From Dethiosulfatibacter sp. (GTDB taxonomy: Bacteria; Bacillota; Clostridia; Tissierellales; Dethiosulfatibacteraceae): 16,240 bases of DNA. A model generated the notes under the pieces. It saw only the letters and a list, made by a program, of their open reading frames with translations, was not told the DNA's origin and made no database searches. Positions within the stretch are counted from its first letter, which is position 1. Each line of letters opens with the position of its first letter. Made by a program: the position numbers and the translations under genes. Where the stretch lies: NCBI GenBank assembly GCA_030591825.1, contig JAUVAG010000002.1, positions 1 through 16,240 of the forward strand, written 5' to 3'. Positions 14,079-16,240 of this stretch are shown piece by piece.

Positions 14079-14465
14079 ATGGACGAGATGTTCAAAAATA
14101 TCGAGAAAATCGAAAATGCAACTATGGTTTGTGTTAGAGCAAAATTTGAATCCGGCTGACTGATTAAGAAGGGCAGGGAAATTGCTGAAAGTACGAACAC
14201 GAAGCTTCTAGTTGTCAATGTGCAGAAAAAATGCCATTGGGGAAAGAAGTTCTCAAAAGAAATTGACTATATATTTACTACTGCCAAGAAATATGAGGCG
14301 GAAATGCTGATATTTTTTTCGGACAACCCTGTTGAAATACTCAACGAGTGCATTGCAAGAAGCAATGTTAAGCAAATTGTCATCGAAAAGAGTGACGGTG
14401 AAACTATTGGTCATATTGAACAATTAAATGAAATATCAAAAGAAGTAGAAATACATATCTTGTAG
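14079..14465 (+). pseudogene. small universal-stress-protein/KdpD-N-like protein with in-frame UGA
   Basis: The frame from ATG 14079 has 128 positions, with TGA at codon 27 (14157-14159). It reads MVCVRAKFESG-stop-LIKKGREIAE, then NTKLLVVNVQKK and a second half with AEMLIFF and VKQIVIEKS. This alternating beta/alpha pattern fits a universal-stress-protein-like nucleotide-binding fold such as the small UspA/KdpD-like proteins of clostridia. In the relatives I recall the UGA position is commonly Arg (as in ERLI or GRLI), and CGA to TGA is a single transition, so a nonsense mutation or sequence error is the simplest reading. Selenocysteine insertion is possible in principle, but I find only a 4-bp stem (GGCA/TGCT around GGGAAAT) downstream, not a convincing bacterial SECIS. 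It ends with TAG followed at once by TGA. The ribosome site is poor. Confidence 0.5.
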
Positions 14466-14540
14466 TGAGGATAACACCGTATATGCGGATGACGAAGCAA
14501 TAATGCTTTGTACACAAAGAAATAGGAAAGGAAGAACTAG

Positions 14541-16240
14541 ATGAATTTTAAGAAAATAGTATCATACATATGTGTAATAATGATAGTTGTATCATCCTTT
14601 AGCACAGTAAATGCCGTATCTGTGTCTACAGAAGATATAGAACTGGCACCATACGAACTACCTGAGTTTATAGCCGGGTATTTTGATGATCTCGATATTG
14701 CAGGTGAGATTGATGAAGAAGAACAGGAAACTGAAGACGAAGAACTGGTTCCAGGATTAGTTGGAATGACCGTTGACGAAGCGGTTGCATATGGACTGGA
14801 AAATAATAAGAATATTGGTCTTCTTGATAATGCTATAGATATTGCCCTTGTAGCTGTAAGATATGCAGAGGGTAATATTGAAGACCTTGAAGATGCCGAA
14901 GAACAATTGAGTGATGCAGAGAGTGATTTGTTTGATTTAGGTGTTGCATTAGATCAGAATCAGGAGGATCTTGATGATGCATACTATTATTTGTCATTGG
15001 GAAAATCGCCTGTAAAGATAACCTACAATGATATTTATAAGTATGTTGATAATAATATGCTTGATATGCTTGCGCATTTGGGAATATCAGGTGATGATGT
15101 TGTGCTGTCAACGGGAGCTAATATACTACAAACACTTGAATATATGCTTAAAAATGTTGGGTTTTCTGATACTGATGCTGCCAGTGCTGCTGCAAAATAT
15201 TATGATAATGTTTATTCAATTATTAAAGCAAAACTTGACGCAAGTCAGGATATACTTGATGAATATAATGTTGCTATGGATGAGGCTCAAGCTACTTTCG
15301 ATTATAATCAGGACCGGTTTGAATCGGTACTTGATGATGTGTCTGACAAGCTTGATGCCAAAATTAACTATAGCAGTGTTATTCAACTTGAAACCGATGA
15401 TGCCGTGGATTTAATGATTACCATGGCAGGAGTAAATCTTGATGTCACAAGATATGCTAAGGGAATTTACAGGAACCAAATAGCAATGCTTATTCAGAAA
15501 AACTATTATGATGCGCTCTATGCTGAAAAAATGCTGAAACTTAAAACCGTAGCCATGGAAAGAGGAGAAACACAATACAATCTTGTTAATCTTTCCTATG
15601 AAAATGGAATGAAGGCAAAGGATGATATGTTGCTGGCAAAGATGTACTATGACAGTACCAAAATCGCATATAGACTTGCACAGGCAACATATAGGAATGC
15701 CATTTATGAGTTGAAAGAAAATATGAATATGGAAATGAATGCTGAAATAGTACTTGTGGATTCAATGATTCAGGAAGTAAGTGAGGAAGTTTTGGAAGAT
15801 GGTATCAAATCTGGACGAACAAATAGAATTGAAATGCAAAAGACTTTGGGTCAGTGGATGGTATACAAGCTCAATGAAGATATATTGAATTCATCAAAAG
15901 AGTATGAGTATAAAGAAAATTCAATTGAGGAAGCAAAGCTTCTTGTAGAGGGAGCAAAACTACAGCTCGAAAAAATAAAAACCATGATTGATTCAGAGAT
16001 ATGTCAATCATATGAAAATATGGATGCAGCAGGTGATATGCTTGAAATGTCCACAGGATTAATAGCAAATGCTGAAGAAGTAGTATCAATAGCAAATCTG
16101 AAATATGAGCAGGGTTTTGGAGCGGAGAATTCACTTCTTAAGCAAATGAATCTTGAATCAAGTTCGGGAACAATAATTGAATTAATAGCAGCGCAGGAGA
16201 ACCTTGCAGATATTGAAGCATCAGTTGCAAGAATAAAATA
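14541..16240 (+). CDS. TolC-like outer-membrane-efflux-family protein, 3' partial
   Basis: ATG 14541 follows GGAAAGGAAG by about 7 bases. The frame stays open for 566 codons to the window end, so the C terminus is missing. Residues 1-26 form a signal peptide (MNFKKIVSYICVIMIVVSS, cleavage likely after VNA). An acidic low-complexity stretch follows (about 30-72, with EIDEEEQETEDEE). Then comes the TolC-family opening MTVDEAVAYGLENNKNI, and long amphipathic helices rich in Ala, Glu, Leu and Asn, with coiled-coil character. QYNLVNLSYENGMKAKDDMLLAKMYYDSTKIAY and a second such repeat (AEEVVSIANLKYEQGFGAENSLLKQMNLES) are the family's twin helix-turn-helix pattern. Such TolC-like proteins are also found in clostridia lacking a classical outer membrane, where their role is unclear. 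It is 75 bases after the stress-protein-like gene. Confidence 0.5.
   Translation, partial: MNFKKIVSYICVIMIVVSSFSTVNAVSVSTEDIELAPYELPEFIAGYFDDLDIAGEIDEEEQETEDEELVPGLVGMTVDEAVAYGLENNKNIGLLDNAIDIALVAVRYAEGNIEDLEDAEEQLSDAESDLFDLGVALDQNQEDLDDAYYYLSLGKSPVKITYNDIYKYVDNNMLDMLAHLGISGDDVVLSTGANILQTLEYMLKNVGFSDTDAASAAAKYYDNVYSIIKAKLDASQDILDEYNVAMDEAQATFDYNQDRFESVLDDVSDKLDAKINYSSVIQLETDDAVDLMITMAGVNLDVTRYAKGIYRNQIAMLIQKNYYDALYAEKMLKLKTVAMERGETQYNLVNLSYENGMKAKDDMLLAKMYYDSTKIAYRLAQATYRNAIYELKENMNMEMNAEIVLVDSMIQEVSEEVLEDGIKSGRTNRIEMQKTLGQWMVYKLNEDILNSSKEYEYKENSIEEAKLLVEGAKLQLEKIKTMIDSEICQSYENMDAAGDMLEMSTGLIANAEEVVSIANLKYEQGFGAENSLLKQMNLESSSGTIIELIAAQENLADIEASVARIK

Noticed and set aside
15028-15414. 128-residue open frame rich in Leu, Ile and Met
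   Set aside because: It overlaps the TolC-like gene in another frame, and the TolC-family pattern is clear in the main frame.
1-16240. CRISPR arrays, insertion sequences, integrase sites or rRNA
   Set aside because: No regularly spaced repeats, transposase or integrase frames, or rRNA-like stretches were found.

Overview
The window reads as a low-GC, Gram-positive-type (clostridial) bacterial chromosome. Every supported gene is on the + strand. The strongest clue is a complete pyrrolysine (Pyl) system in its bacterial form, with pyrrolysyl-tRNA synthetase split into a catalytic protein (PylSc) and a separate small tRNA-binding protein (PylSn). It sits beside a dimethylamine methyltransferase gene that is interrupted by an in-frame UAG.

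Layout. 1-1578 holds an ABC exporter cut by the window start. 1608-2993 is a PAS/AAA+/Fis sigma54 activator broken by an in-frame UAA. 2994-3479 is a gene-free control region with a terminator, a 32-bp palindrome and a good -24/-12 (sigma54) promoter. 3480-7059 is a dimethylamine operon: an NhaC-family transporter, the corrinoid protein mtbC, and mtbB with its UAG at 6694. 7060-7239 carries two hairpins, the second a terminator-like stem that runs straight into the pylSc ribosome binding site. 7240-11577 is the Pyl operon in the order pylSc-pylD-pylT(tRNA)-pylB-pylC-pylSn, closed by a strong terminator. 11703-13854 is a PhoP/PhoR-type two-component system with its own promoter and terminator. 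13922-14044 has a nested inverted repeat, tandem repeats and a -10 box. 14079-14465 is a small universal-stress-protein-like gene with an in-frame UGA. 14541 to the end is a TolC-like secreted or envelope protein, cut by the window end.

How the genes work together (partly inference). The sigma54 activator would switch on transporter-mtbC-mtbB. MtbB would demethylate dimethylamine to monomethylamine and pass the methyl group to the cobalt of MtbC. PylB, PylC and PylD make pyrrolysine from lysine, and PylSc with PylSn charges tRNA-Pyl(CUA), so that the mtbB UAG is translated. No corrinoid-activating protein and no methyl-corrinoid:tetrahydrofolate methyltransferase is in the window.

The most interesting non-textbook point is that UAG is a sense codon here, yet three nearby genes end in UAG. 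In the two-component pair, the UAG that ends the response regulator is followed in the same frame, after one codon, by the histidine kinase. Amber read-through would therefore give a single regulator-kinase fusion of 688 residues. Two other genes carry in-frame UAA or UGA codons that look like nonsense mutations or sequence errors.
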